Positions 1-10,959 of a stretch of 64,000 nt of DNA are shown here, in pieces; the stretch's first letter is position 1; each line of letters begins with the position of its first letter. This stretch comes from Diaporthe sp. PMI_573 (lineage: Eukaryota > Ascomycota > Sordariomycetes > Diaporthales > Diaporthaceae): positions 245,078-309,077 of the forward strand of contig JAJTUP010000070.1 of the NCBI GenBank assembly GCA_021399435.1. Reading direction: 5' to 3'. Under the pieces are notes generated by a model. The model was given only the letters and a program-made list of their open reading frames with translations, did not search any database and had not been told where the DNA came from. Both the position numbers and the translations under genes were made by a program.

Positions 1-1988
1 TAGGCCGTTATTGTGAATATTCGTTTTAATCGTCTTTGTGCTTTGTAACTTGTTGCCCTAAGCCTTGGTAATGTTTTAATTTACTCTGTTGATTGCGTTC
101 TTGTTATCATTGTTGCTATCTAATTGTCTCCAGGTAGTAGAATTCACTTTGATTACGCCTTCTTGCTTGATTTCTTCCCTTCCAACCTGCCATACAGGTA
201 GGCTAAACCTATGCATAGCTATATCGCCGTCTCCATCTTAGGAATCTTATTTCCGATGATTGTGCTCTTGTTCTAGAATTATGTCTGATCCATCTTTAGA
301 ATTAGTTGTACTTCCATAATGCTGCGCGGCTAACTCGTTTTAAGAGTTTTGCTGTTATACGCTTATGGCCTTACCCTCTAATAATTTAGTATCTGGGTTT
401 TTGCAGTTAATCTTTCTTTTCTTTGCTTAATGTCTGATTATGCAGCCATTCACGTTTACTCCGTTTTCGTTTGTTGTTTTGCGCTTCAAGTGTTCTTTAG
501 GCGGATGGGACTGCTTAGATTGAACCTCACCATTTAATGGTGTATTATCCTGATTGTCAACAGTGCCTATAGAAGATTGGCTCTGTCCATCTTTGATTAC
601 TCCATCCTTCATCCCTCTGTTACTATTGAACAATACAAATACCATCCATACTACTATAAAAAAGGTTGGGATTATATTTCTGTTATCTTAGTTATTTTCT
701 AAAATTTAAACAGCTAGCAATATGTTATAAACCGAGCCTCCTTCGGTCCCCCCCCCCTCAGCCCCTTTGCCGGCCCTGCCAGCCCTTCTTGGTCTTTCTG
801 GGTTTCCTCCTTCCTATCTCAGCCAACTAAGTAGATATAAGTAAAAAGGATAGCTAGCTATCGGTTGGCTAATACTCACTTATCGGAAAGGTCCCCAGTT
901 ATCTCGAGTCAGGTCCTTTTTCTGCCCCCCCCTTCGGAAGGATTATTACCCCGAATAGCTCCGGTCCCTATTTGTATATATAGACGTCTTTCCCTCGATA
1001 GTTAGTTAGTTAGTTCTTCAGTCAGATCAACTTTTTCCCTCCTACACCTAACTTGCCTCCTACTTCTTCGAATTTGTCTCTCGTGAGGTGTTGAAGAATG
1101 CTTTGTCTTCATCCTTATTAGTTATCCTCCTCCATAGTCCCTGCCCCTGATCTAGGTGTTTTTAACACAATAAGTATTCTTGCTTAATGTTAATAGTTGC
1201 CTTAATTAGTGGGATTTCACTAGTAGTGCCCTTAAAGCTAGGGAATTAATAGATTCAGCCTTAAAACGTATAGTATAGGAAGAAATAGGATTAAAGGTAT
1301 CTTGTGTTATTAACTTTGTTAGTAATTCTAGGTTTTATGCTCCCTGGTATACTGGTTTCTAAAAATGCTAAAGTCCTATTTGTTGTAGATACTAAAGACT
1401 ATAATATTATGCTTAATATAAAGAAATATAAAGTATTCTGCTAGGCGAATTTAGGATAAGTATATAATATGTTTAATAGAGTAATGAAAGTAAAGAATAT
1501 TAAGGACATAGAGATGGTAGGGAATAAGGTAAGACCTAGGGAGGACTAATGGTTTAAGGTAACGCTTGAATACTGCTTTGTATAGCTGATAGTGCTTATT
1601 TACTTAGCATTTAGAAGAGCAGCTTAGTTAGGATAAAAACTATACTATAGAGGGATACTTGTTTAGTTACAAGGGTTGTAAGTTTAGATTCTAGGCCTTT
1701 ATTTTAATATATACCAGGTATAACTTTAATATCTTTTAGAAGGAGGGAAGAGGAGTAGGTATAACTGCGTTATTAGGTGCAGTATCTTTTAAAAAGGGGT
1801 TAAATTTAAATTATATAACTTATTAAATTATACTTAAATAAGGCAGGCTGTTTTAAGGCCTAAAAAATAGGTAAGTAGGTAGAGAGAGTAAATATTTCTT
1901 TTAAAAAAAAGTGTTTAAGATTAGCTCTATTAAATCTATTAAGGTTAGCCTTAGAAGATAATATAGTATAGTAAAGTTTTACACTATA
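1..1988. repeat. RIP-degraded repeat block at left edge
   Basis: This stretch has no gene I can support. Most of it is A+T-rich, dense in TA dinucleotides and in TAA/TAG triplets, which fits RIP-mutated transposon debris. A less degraded patch at about 720-1150 keeps poly-C runs and a GTTA/TTAG microrepeat near 1000-1016. Codon-like stretches between 1200 and 1980 on the plus strand look like old transposon coding sequence, but no domain can be named. Confidence 0.6.
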
Positions 1989-3850
1989 ACGTCAAGCACC
2001 ACCGAACCGGCCACCCCACCGAGTCGGCCACTTTCCCGCTAACCACTCCCATCTACATTCCTTACACGTTTTTTCGCGTCACACCTCAAAATGGAAAAAA
2101 CACAAGAAGACATTATTTAATTAGCTATTCAAGCTATCAAATCCAACCCAAAACTAAGCATTTAATACGCAGCAAAGAAATACAATATCCCTCACTCTAC
2201 CATCTAAGACAGAATGGCCGGCCAAACCACACAACGCAATACCCACCCAAACTACAAGAGATTGACAAAAATAGAAGAGAAGGTACTTATTTAATACATA
2301 CTTAACTAGGATTCGCGGAAATATTTGCTTGTTCTCAAGGATATTAAAGATATAGCAAATTCTCTGCTCCACAACCGTGGCGGCGGTACTATCGGGCTCA
2401 ACTAGGCAAAGAGACTTATCCTATCAGACACATATCTTAAAACACGCGTCAATCGTATATACAACTATAGGAGGGCCCTATATAAAGATCCCGACATAAT
2501 AAATATATGGTTTAACCTTATATCTAATACACGTAAGAAATACAGGATCTCTAATTGTAATACCTACAACTTTAACAAGTCGGGCTTTATAATAGACGTT
2601 GGTTCACCTAAAATCGTCATTACGCATTTAGATCGGCAAGAGAGAGCAAAACAAATACAGCCTAGGAATCATCAATAGGCAACAGGCATTAAGTTAATCA
2701 GTGGAAATAGGTAGTGTAAACCGCTGTTACTAATCATGAAGGTAAAGGTATACCTTGCGAGTTGGTATACTAAGGGCAGCCTCCCAGACAACTAGGTTAT
2801 CGAAACAAGCCCAAATAGATAGACAACCAATACTATTACTATGAAATAAATTAAGTACTTTAAAAAACATACTATACTACGGAAAAAAGGTGTTTATTGG
2901 CTACTACTTCTTAACAGGTATAGGAGCTACCATTCTATGAATTTCAAGCAATATTACAAGTCAAAAAACATTATTACCCTCTATATACCTCCTCACTCAT
3001 CTTATCTACTTCAGCCACTTAATATTAGATATTTTAGTCCACTAAAGAAGGCTTATAGTACGGAAATTACTCAGTTTAGCAAGGCCCAAATTACCCACAT
3101 CAATAAGACCGAGTTCTTTCTCGCCTTCCAAGCTGCACATAAGAAGGTTTTCAAGCCAGAAACTATCAAAGGGGCTTTTAAAGGTACAGGCCTAATCCCA
3201 TTTAACCAAAAAGCTATACTTTCCAAGCTGGATATTAAGGTTCAAACGCCAACAACACGGCCGGGCTCCCCAACACTACCTGTACCTTGGGTCTCCCAGA
3301 CGCCACACAACTCAACAAAGGCAGCTTCTCAATCAACTCTAATTAAGGATCACATCTCTCATCATCAGGAAAGCTCTCCAACACCAATTCTGGCTACTAT
3401 TAACCGGTTAGCAAAGGAGACACAGTTATTAGCCCATGCAGTTACCCTATTAACCCAAGAGGCCAACATTCTTCAAGAGGCAAACATAGCACTTTCCAAG
3501 CGTCGGAGGGCCAAAAGAACCTATATACAGAATAAAGGGGCACTTCGTATAGAAGATGCCCGGGAAATAATTAATAAAAAGGAAAAAAAAAAGCGGCCAG
3601 CTGGTAAAATGAGTAGTGGCGCTAATGAGGCGGTCCACAGCAGACCAAGCAAGCAACACTGTGGTAACTACGGCGAGACTAGGCATAATGCGCAAATGTA
3701 TAAGAAAGATATAAAATCATCTACAGATTCCGATTCTAATTAAATTCAATTGATTTTCTTTTGTTGTGGTACTGTAATCAAGGTTCCAGTGCTGTTGGTA
3801 CAAGAAAGTGGCCGACTCAGTGGGGTGGCCGGTTCGGTGGTACTTGACGT
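1989..3850 (+). mobile_element. Fot1/pogo-type DNA transposon, element 1 (inactivated)
   Basis: A complete Tc1/mariner-superfamily element of 1862 bp. It starts with ACGTCAAGCACCACCGAACC and ends with the inverted form, and it is flanked by TA on both sides (1987-1988 and 3851-3852), the target duplication of this superfamily. The terminal inverted repeats are about 48 bp (1989-2036 and 3803-3850) and contain two 14-bp half-repeats spaced at 17 bp, ending in GGCCAC. The few mismatches between the two ends are transitions. Inside is one transposase frame on the plus strand broken by RIP-type stops. Its length is almost identical to element 3 (1861 bp). Confidence 0.93.
2091..3743 (+). pseudogene. 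pogo/Fot1 DDE transposase, RIP-inactivated
   Basis: From the ATG at 2091 to the TAA at 3743 one frame runs 551 codons and is broken by in-frame TAA/TAG where Gln codons are expected. The family has an N-terminal psq/CENP-B type DNA-binding region, a central DDE catalytic domain and here a C-terminal tail. The last 268 residues (from 2937) are open and show the block around the third catalytic acid, PPHSSYLLQPLN, where family members have Asp at the final position; here it is Asn, as expected from a G-to-A change. The C-terminus carries a degenerate CCHC zinc knuckle (HCGNYGETRHN) in which Cys and Gly positions are lost. The product cannot be active. Confidence 0.9.
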
Positions 3851-3852
3851 TA

Positions 3853-4260
3853 GTAAGTAATATTATAACCTTTTCTAACATTTTTTATATCTAAAAGTAT
3901 AGATGCTAAACCTAAACCTTACTATATAATAACTATAATTGTATAATCTTTACAAATAAGGAAGAGATTAAAAGAGACTCCTTTCTTATATATGCAGCGA
4001 ACTTTTATAGAAGGGTAGTTTAAAGTACTATATATAATCCTAGGAAATAGGCTTTAAGCTTTTAATATAGCCTCTAGTTTAAACAGGGGTAGCTTAGAGG
4101 GATTCATATAAACATAGCCCCTAATAATTACCCTAGAAGATATATATTTTTAATAATCTTGCTAATAAAGCTTTGCTATTTTAGGTTTTAGAAAGAAGAG
4201 TATAGTGCTTTTTAAGAACAATAATAATAGGCTAAAATTAAAAAGTTGATAATAGCTTTG
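3853..4260. repeat. RIP-degraded A+T-rich remnant
   Basis: A+T-rich sequence right of pogo element 1, with the same TA-rich character as the left flank. It is probably the older repeat into which the transposon inserted. No gene is visible. Confidence 0.5.
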
Positions 4261-6900
4261 TACGTCTGTTTATAGCAAATTGAACTTTGCCTATAGCTTC
4301 TTGCATTCTAACACTTCGTCTGCTGATTGGAAGAATTTCGATATATTTAAAAGAGGACTAGGAGGGTTTGAAAGTGTAGCTCGGCTATCTAAGCTTCAGA
4401 TGAGCTATTCTTGCAAATACGCTCTCTTTTGTCCGCCTGTGCCCTGGGACTCAGCCATCATGTCTAAGAAGGGAGTCGAGAATGAACCCAATGCCCGTCA
4501 GGTCGGGCTTGAGGATGCTTGAATGCGTTGGGTCGGGATATTCGAGGGCGAGGGGCTAAACAAGGCCAAACATCCATTGGTCATCTTGCCTGAAATTGAC
4601 GAGACAATTAACGGGCGTTTTATGAATATAGCAGAATATTGATGTTGAATGATCTGCTTTGATTGATATTTATACAACCTTGTTTTAAACAGTTTGATAT
4701 TGACTTTAAGCCTGGAACTGCTATGCTTTACATTGAAGGAAATTTCCTGAAATCTTCCGTGTTTCAATTGGTGCTAGAGGTAACCATCAGGCCTAGACAA
4801 GATCCCTAGTGTGGAGAGCTGCACTTGTAAAAGTCGCTGCCAGTCTTCTTCACAGCCGTGATTGCATCTTCCTCAGAACCCATATACACTGCCTTTGTTG
4901 CTGTGGGTGGAAGCCCAGAAACCGGCAGTAGTATAGCAATGGTTGTGGAAGGTACTTTTAATACAAATTTCCTTGATGACAAGCGAGGGCATTTGCTTAC
5001 AATGTTGTTCAAATACTCGTTAGGCATCAGGAACTTTACGATCGTAGACTCTATATAAATTATAAAATTGTTGGAATAGTGTTCGGTTGGATCGCACGTA
5101 GTCCCATCGCCCAGACGGGCTTAGTCAGCAAGCCCCCCTGAGCGAAGGGATGGTGTCTTCCCCTCCGGACGAAACACCATCTTCGCACACACCTAGACAT
5201 AGCATGCAATTACAGACCCATTAGTTGCCACCCCAGAACGTACGTACGAACCATCGCCATATGGCAAGGGCCATTCAACAGTCTCTCTCATTTCGCCCCT
5301 GCCTTCTCCTTTATACAATATTTCGAAATCCACGCCAGTTAATATTGTTCATTTTCTACCATTTATTTTCATTCTATAGCACGACCCAGGATTACCCTCC
5401 TCAAGCGAAATTATCTTCGAGATCAGATTCTTTAGGTGTAACCATCGACGATGCACGGTCCTGTCTCATTGTGCTTAAATGATAATTACATCGCCCTTCC
5501 CAATAGTGAGTCGGTAGAGATCTCCTTTTTTTTTTTTTTGGTGTTTAAGGCATTTTTGGAAGATAAGCTCAGCTTTTTTATACTCTCCTTTACTATATTT
5601 AATCAGAAATTTGCAAGGGAAATGATCCCAATAAGACACAACCGTTCTGGGACCATGGCAAGGACTCTTGCCCCATTCTCAGGTGTTTTTTACGAGCTCT
5701 CAGTAATGAGTAGAACGAGGAGGACATAAGGCTTGTTTGTCGCCTTCAAGCCGATATCCAGTGAAGATAGTTTTCCAAATCAATACAGTACACGCCCTGG
5801 TCTCTTTCATTGAAAGGTATAAGAGCACGAAAGATGAAGATGTCTTTGGGGGTCGGCATTTCCATGGCGATGCCGATGGTTTTTATGCAGATATGGAATT
5901 GCTAGACAGTCGAAAATAGGGGTAACAGGATCGCACCTTATTAAAGGAAAGAACATGATTTATCTGAGAAAAAAGCGGCTCAATTGGGACTGCAGTCGGA
6001 TTGAGCTTGATTGACGAAGAGGGTACTGTCACATGAACATATCGCTAAGCGGCACAGACTGTGTCTATCATCCACTGATACAACTATGAGCGACGGAATT
6101 TTACAAGCAGACGTTGAGAGGGTCGAAGTGGCTGCCTCTTTCCAGAGATAGAGGCTCGTGTGGGCGAACGACAGAGTCATCACATCTCTCGGGCGTACAG
6201 TCAGAGGTGAGAGTTAGCATTAATACAGATCACTGCTCTCTCTGGGGTCGGCTTTGCAACAGGATATCTGGCTCGTTGGATAGGCTGGCTGTCATGACGA
6301 TAGGGTCTGGGGAAGACGTCGGGCAGTACAACGAGAAGAAGAACAGCAACGAACACCGTCTCTGATACGCGGGTCATGGGTGTTGGAGAGGGGTCATGAG
6401 CACACAGTTACACACGTTGCGAGGGGCGGCGGAGCACATCTTGTGTGCCTACATATTAGCATTATTCCTTCGTTTCCTCAGCGGATGCCGTTTCTCTTGC
6501 CCTATGTTAGTCACACCCGAGTTGAATGCTAATACTCTTGACTATCTTCCAATTGCTGGTCTATGGTACCATTATGCTTAAGATATACTATGACTCTACG
6601 ACCACCAAAAAGTGCCTCTTGCATAACCTCAAAAAAACGAAATGTTCTCCTCCAGGAACACCCAAGAGAATGGGCCAACCAGTGTCCGCGTCCAGCCAAA
6701 AAAGAAAATGAAAGAATAAGGAAAACTTTCCGCCTGCGAGACCTCCAAGAAAAGAGTACCCATCTTTCTCAAGAAGAGCGAAGATATAGAGAATGATGCA
6801 TAACCATGCTGACAATAGAATAAATACGGGATAGGCCGCTATTGTGGGCTGAATGCTGCCTGGCTGAGGCTGGCAAAGCGCATCCCAAACTTGAGAATCC
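4261..6900. other. gene-poor single-copy-looking region
   Basis: Base composition becomes normal here, but I see no gene that I can support. Several frames of 60-90 codons exist on both strands (for example minus 4806-5027 and plus 4280-4522). None shows a recognisable domain, and several overlap one another antisense. A poly-T run lies at about 5527-5539. The region may hold decayed genes or regulatory DNA. Confidence 0.4.
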
Positions 6901-8307
6901 TCATCGATTCGCTCTCCGCTTATCCAAGCGCATGGTCGGAAAAGCCCCTATAGTCCGGCCCATGCGGTCCGGATGCTTGTTCATCCGTGCAAACAACTTG
7001 AGACGACCAACGAGCTCGCCGACCAAGCGCCCGGGGAAAAGTGGCTGGATCCTGGTGGCAAAAGCCACAATGTCCTCGCCCGGATACTGAGCGCGGTTCT
7101 CCCAGAGTGTCTTGTCTTCCGCCCCGGTCCATTCCCTCCATTTCTGTAGACCCCACTGCTGCGCATCCTGATTCCTCAGCAAATGAACAACTGTCCTGTT
7201 GGCACGCCCACCCGGAATTGGCTGCCCCATTTCTTCCACTTCCTCCCAGTTGGCGAAGCTGGCCACGAGCACCCGCGCTTCACGGACCTGGGTGTGCGAC
7301 CAGTGGTTATACATCGCTGAGGGCTCAACTGCGAATGTGTTACCCCGCCAAGAGACGTTGAAATTCGGGGTCGTAAGGTCAACACTGGCAAATTGAGACG
7401 TTGCTGGTCCGGTACCCTGCCGGACCTCGCCCGTGCCTGCGGCCGGCCCTGGCGGCTCTGGGGCTTGCATCGGGGGCAGCCGTTGGTCCGGCTGCGGCTG
7501 TGGCCGTACTATCGGATCCAGCACAAGCTCCCCATCCGTTCGCATTGGAGGAAGCCCCAGCAGGAACAACCCAGCAGGGAGGTTGGACTGAGGTACTGGC
7601 ATGTCATCGCCGTAACTATGGCGGCCGCCGCCCGCTGGCTGGGGGACACTTCCTCTGCCGTTGCCACCTCCGCCGCCGCCGCCGTAAGCAGCCGTGGCTG
7701 GCGCGTTCGTGGACCAGCCAGTGTTCTGCCAAGGGCCTTGCTGGTACTGAGGTGCGGCTCGTTGAACATTTGCGCCTTGGCTTCCAGACTGATACCTAGG
7801 ATCGTGGTGGCTTTGGCCTTCGCTGTGGGATTCACCGCGCTGGGAGTCATGACGTCTGCTGTGGTGGTGCTCTCCGCTGCCGTGGTCTGGCTTTTTATGC
7901 TTGTGTGTGCTTCCCCCATGCTTGCGGTGGCTCCTCTCATGCTCAGGTTGCTGATCTCCGCTGGATGAACTGCTCTCGCGTGTTATCTTGTGTTCCTGTG
8001 TTGTCTGCTGTTGGGGCGAAGCAGAATATCCCCCATAAAGTGGCTGTGGCTCGCCAGTAAGACTGCTAGAATATTGTGCAGTGCCGGTATAACCTGTACT
8101 ATACGATGTGTCACCCCAAAGTTGTCCCTGCTGATATGGCGCTGGACGAGGTTGTGGAATTTGGTGGCCGCTTGCGGCAGGTTGTGAGCTGTATTGCTGC
8201 GGATGATAGTAAAGAGGCTGCTGAGCATAACCTGCCGGAGGGTTGCCCGATGCTCCTGAATGACCCTGTCGGTGGGACCGATCTTCTTTCTCTTTGCCTT
8301 TACCCAT
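6901..8307 (-). CDS. hypothetical protein with disordered Gln/His/Gly-rich N-terminus
   Basis: A single open frame of 468 codons without introns, starting at the ATG at 8307. Residues 1-115 are rich in Gln, Pro, Tyr, Ser and Gly. About 115-175 is a very His/Ser/Arg/Lys-rich charged stretch, and near 208-216 there is a run of eight glycines. About 310-455 looks like a folded region with repeated Trp residues (VSWRGN, YNHWSH, ANWEEVEEM, QQWGLQKWREW). There is no signal peptide or membrane segment. I do not recognise a family. The low-complexity half suggests an intrinsically disordered scaffold or RNA/DNA-associated protein, but that is only composition-based. It lies alone, about 1 kb from the next gene. 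The G+C-rich repeats also leave long antisense frames, which I treat as shadows. Confidence 0.68.
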   Translation of the reverse strand: MGKGKEKEDRSHRQGHSGASGNPPAGYAQQPLYYHPQQYSSQPAASGHQIPQPRPAPYQQGQLWGDTSYSTGYTGTAQYSSSLTGEPQPLYGGYSASPQQQTTQEHKITRESSSSSGDQQPEHERSHRKHGGSTHKHKKPDHGSGEHHHSRRHDSQRGESHSEGQSHHDPRYQSGSQGANVQRAAPQYQQGPWQNTGWSTNAPATAAYGGGGGGGNGRGSVPQPAGGGRHSYGDDMPVPQSNLPAGLFLLGLPPMRTDGELVLDPIVRPQPQPDQRLPPMQAPEPPGPAAGTGEVRQGTGPATSQFASVDLTTPNFNVSWRGNTFAVEPSAMYNHWSHTQVREARVLVASFANWEEVEEMGQPIPGGRANRTVVHLLRNQDAQQWGLQKWREWTGAEDKTLWENRAQYPGEDIVAFATRIQPLFPGRLVGELVGRLKLFARMNKHPDRMGRTIGAFPTMRLDKRRANR

Positions 8308-9312
8308 GGTGGCCAGCAGTTGAATCAGCCTTCACCAGATCGTTGATGAGATGGAGGCTCTGTTAGGTGCTTCTGCAGTTGACATTTTGTGAAGTTCAGG
8401 ATTGGGAGGCAAGAATCAAGGTAGATATAGAAATTGGGCTTTCTGAGTGCATGTTCTGCTGCTGTGGAAGAGGTCATGCCCTGGCCTTGTAGCGGGTTTA
8501 TATAGTTTCCAGGAGCCCCCATGAGGAGTCTAGGAGGCTTTGTGACTCAAGTCTCCGGCTGGCATTGCTAGCAAATGAGGACAGTTATTCACAGGTATGC
8601 ATCACTACAAGTGGAGCTGTCTTTAACGTAACAGGACGCTTCTGATCCATGAGCTTGCCTTTGGATGAAAATCGATCCCATGTAAATCCATACTGACTTA
8701 AGTGACTGTTGAGAAGCTGTGTGGAGCACTACTGGGCAACAATGACTACACTGTTGTATGAAAGTGTACAATAACCCTAAGTCATCGATTCTTCGATGAT
8801 TGAAGTGCTATTCCAATATCCGTGTTGGGATGTGAAGGCTAATCTCTCCACGAATCCGCAACACTTCTGCAACAGAATGAGTGATAGAGAAGATCAGTGT
8901 CATTTTTTATCTATATACTTAGCAAGTAGTGACATGTGCTCCATGACATGAGAAACTCAAGCGGGGGAACACCAACACGAAGAGCCTTATACTCGCGGCG
9001 TTTGCGGGCAGAACGATCTGCCAAAGCCTCATCACTGTAGAAGTGAGTGAAGCTCCCCCAACAGGACCTAGGAAAAGCATCTCACATTTCAAATGACTGC
9101 TCGTAGAACAACTCAAGGCGTACAAGAAACTCTAAGGACCAGGCATCCGTGGTCTGTGACTTGGACTTCTTCGTCTTGACCATTCGAATGTATTTCCCTT
9201 GCCACTCACAACATAGGCCAAGCCACTGAAAATCGACCTGTACGGCCTTCTCAGATGGTAGAAAAGATCAAAAAAGCTGTGTTATGTACGTAATAAGAAC
9301 AAAATGTGTTTT
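8308..9312. other. intergenic, no supported gene
   Basis: About 1 kb between the orphan protein gene and the SDR pseudogene. Only short frames under 70 codons are present and none shows a domain. The right part is the 3' flank of the SDR; the left part should contain the promoter of the minus-strand gene ending at 6901. Confidence 0.4.
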
Positions 9313-10194
9313 CTACGACAGCTTTGATGCCGAAAATCCCGTACCAGTACTCTCCGTGATACCTCCATCCACAACAAGTGCGTGCGAGGTCACGTATCGG
9401 CTCGCGCCACTCCCAAGCCAGACGACGGCATTTGCAACATCGGCACCGGTTCCCATCTAGCCCATGGGGCAGTTGTGGTCTAGGATCCTCTTTGCGGCCT
9501 CCTGGTCCCCAGCGTCGCTGCTTCGTGCGAAATTATCCACGAGCGGCGTGTACATGAGACCCGGTACAACGCAATTAGATCGGATGTTTTCCTTTGCATA
9601 CATGACACCGATGGCCTTTGTGAAACGAACCACGGCAGCCTTGGCAGACGCGTATGCGATCTGATGTTTTCCAATGTAGCGCATGGCCGTGATAGAGGCG
9701 TTGTTGATGATGTTGCCAGAGCCTTGCCTTTGCATAATGGGGATAACGTGACGACACAGGCGATAGACTGATGTGAGGTTGAGGTCGATTTGGCGGTTCC
9801 AGATCTCCTCTGGCATGGTTGTTGGGTTTCCGGCTGATGTCTGGCCGACGTTGTTGATGAGAATGTCAACTCTGCTATGCTTTTCCATCACAGCAGTAAC
9901 CAGCGTCTCGACATCCAAGGACTTCATAACATCAGCCGGGACGACGTCAACGACAGCATCAGGAGTCTCATCGATAATACGTTGCTTTGTTCGCTCAGCA
10001 GCAGAGATGTCCAGATCGCAGCCAAAGACTTTTACACCATTGCGAGCCAGGAGGCGGGCAGTGGCGGCCCCGTTTCCCCAGAAAGGGCTGTCTTGGGGTC
10101 CGACTTGACCGATACCAGTAATGAGTGCAACCTTCCCTAAGAGATCAGGGTAGTTGGGAAACACTTCAGGCACAGGTGGCGCTACTGAAGACAT
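9313..10194 (-). pseudogene. short-chain dehydrogenase/reductase with one nonsense codon
   Basis: A classical NAD(P)-dependent SDR reading frame of 294 codons without introns from the ATG at 10194. The family motifs are all visible: the nucleotide-binding start KVALITGIGQVG, which has an unusual insertion before the last glycine (PFWGNGAATARLLA), NNVGQ, a serine in NNASITAM, and the catalytic pair in AYASAKAAV. The frame stops at TAG 9457-9459 (codon 246), but continues in the same frame to a natural stop at 9313 with the expected SDR tail (DVANAVVWLGS, then VTSHALVVDGGI). One C-to-T change in a CAG codon explains the stop. The truncated 245-residue product lacks the C-terminal cofactor/substrate region. 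It diverges from the Dal5-like permease. The substrate is unknown. Confidence 0.88.
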
Positions 10195-10959
10195 GTTGGC
10201 CGTGGTGGTGTACAGTACAGAGCTGGTAGGTTAGAGATTGGAGAGCTCTAGAGCAAGAAGAGATTACACCGAGATGATGCTAAATCTAGATGCAGATAAG
10301 AGAGGGGGTTTATATCCCCTCGCGATCGGTCCCATATATTTTCTGCGAGACAACATGGGACGCACTACTCCAGATTCTGCGGCTTCCACAAAATCCCACA
10401 GAATTCGGGGCAATCCCCCCCCCCTTCCCCCCAAAATTGAGTCTTGCGAGCCGATAGAATACATTCCAAATGATACACACAATTGACTTTAGAGAGTTTC
10501 CAGTAGAATCCTGGAAGCAAGCCAAATGCAAACAGGCTTGGGAGAGGGGAGGGGCCGCAGCCTATCTGCGATGATCACATACCTCATCGGTTGGGTCCCC
10601 TCTCTTGTTTTCGGATACACGGCCGAAACCACGCCGACCCGCCCGTGGTTCCTATGAGTCCGCTCAGGAATGCTAACGGATGGAAACATGTCTCCAAGAG
10701 ATGCAGCAAAATCTCGAATCCATGACTTGATCTGCCGTAAAATACGTAGTACTCGATGCCCGATGATACTCCAACATTGGCGGGGGAGGAGGGGCCCCAC
10801 GCTGCTGACAGCGTGTTATGACGACCACCCTACCATCGTATCGTATCTTGGTGAGACTTGATGATTACTTATCCTCTTCTTTGATTCTCCCACTTCTTTA
10901 TCTAGTTATCACCTCTTCTCGCCATTCTCCCAGGTACCGTCAGTTGCAGAGCTTAAACT
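10195..10959. promoter_or_regulatory. divergent promoter region between SDR and permease
   Basis: A 765-bp region separates the start codons of the minus-strand SDR and the plus-strand permease, so it must hold both promoters. It contains an interrupted poly-C tract at about 10410-10430. I cannot assign a specific regulator. Confidence 0.45.

Noticed and set aside
7393..7968. 191-codon plus-strand frame inside the orphan protein gene
   Set aside because: Composition-driven shadow of the Gln/Gly/His-rich minus-strand frame; it shows no start context or domain. The minus frame is longer and begins at a clear ATG.
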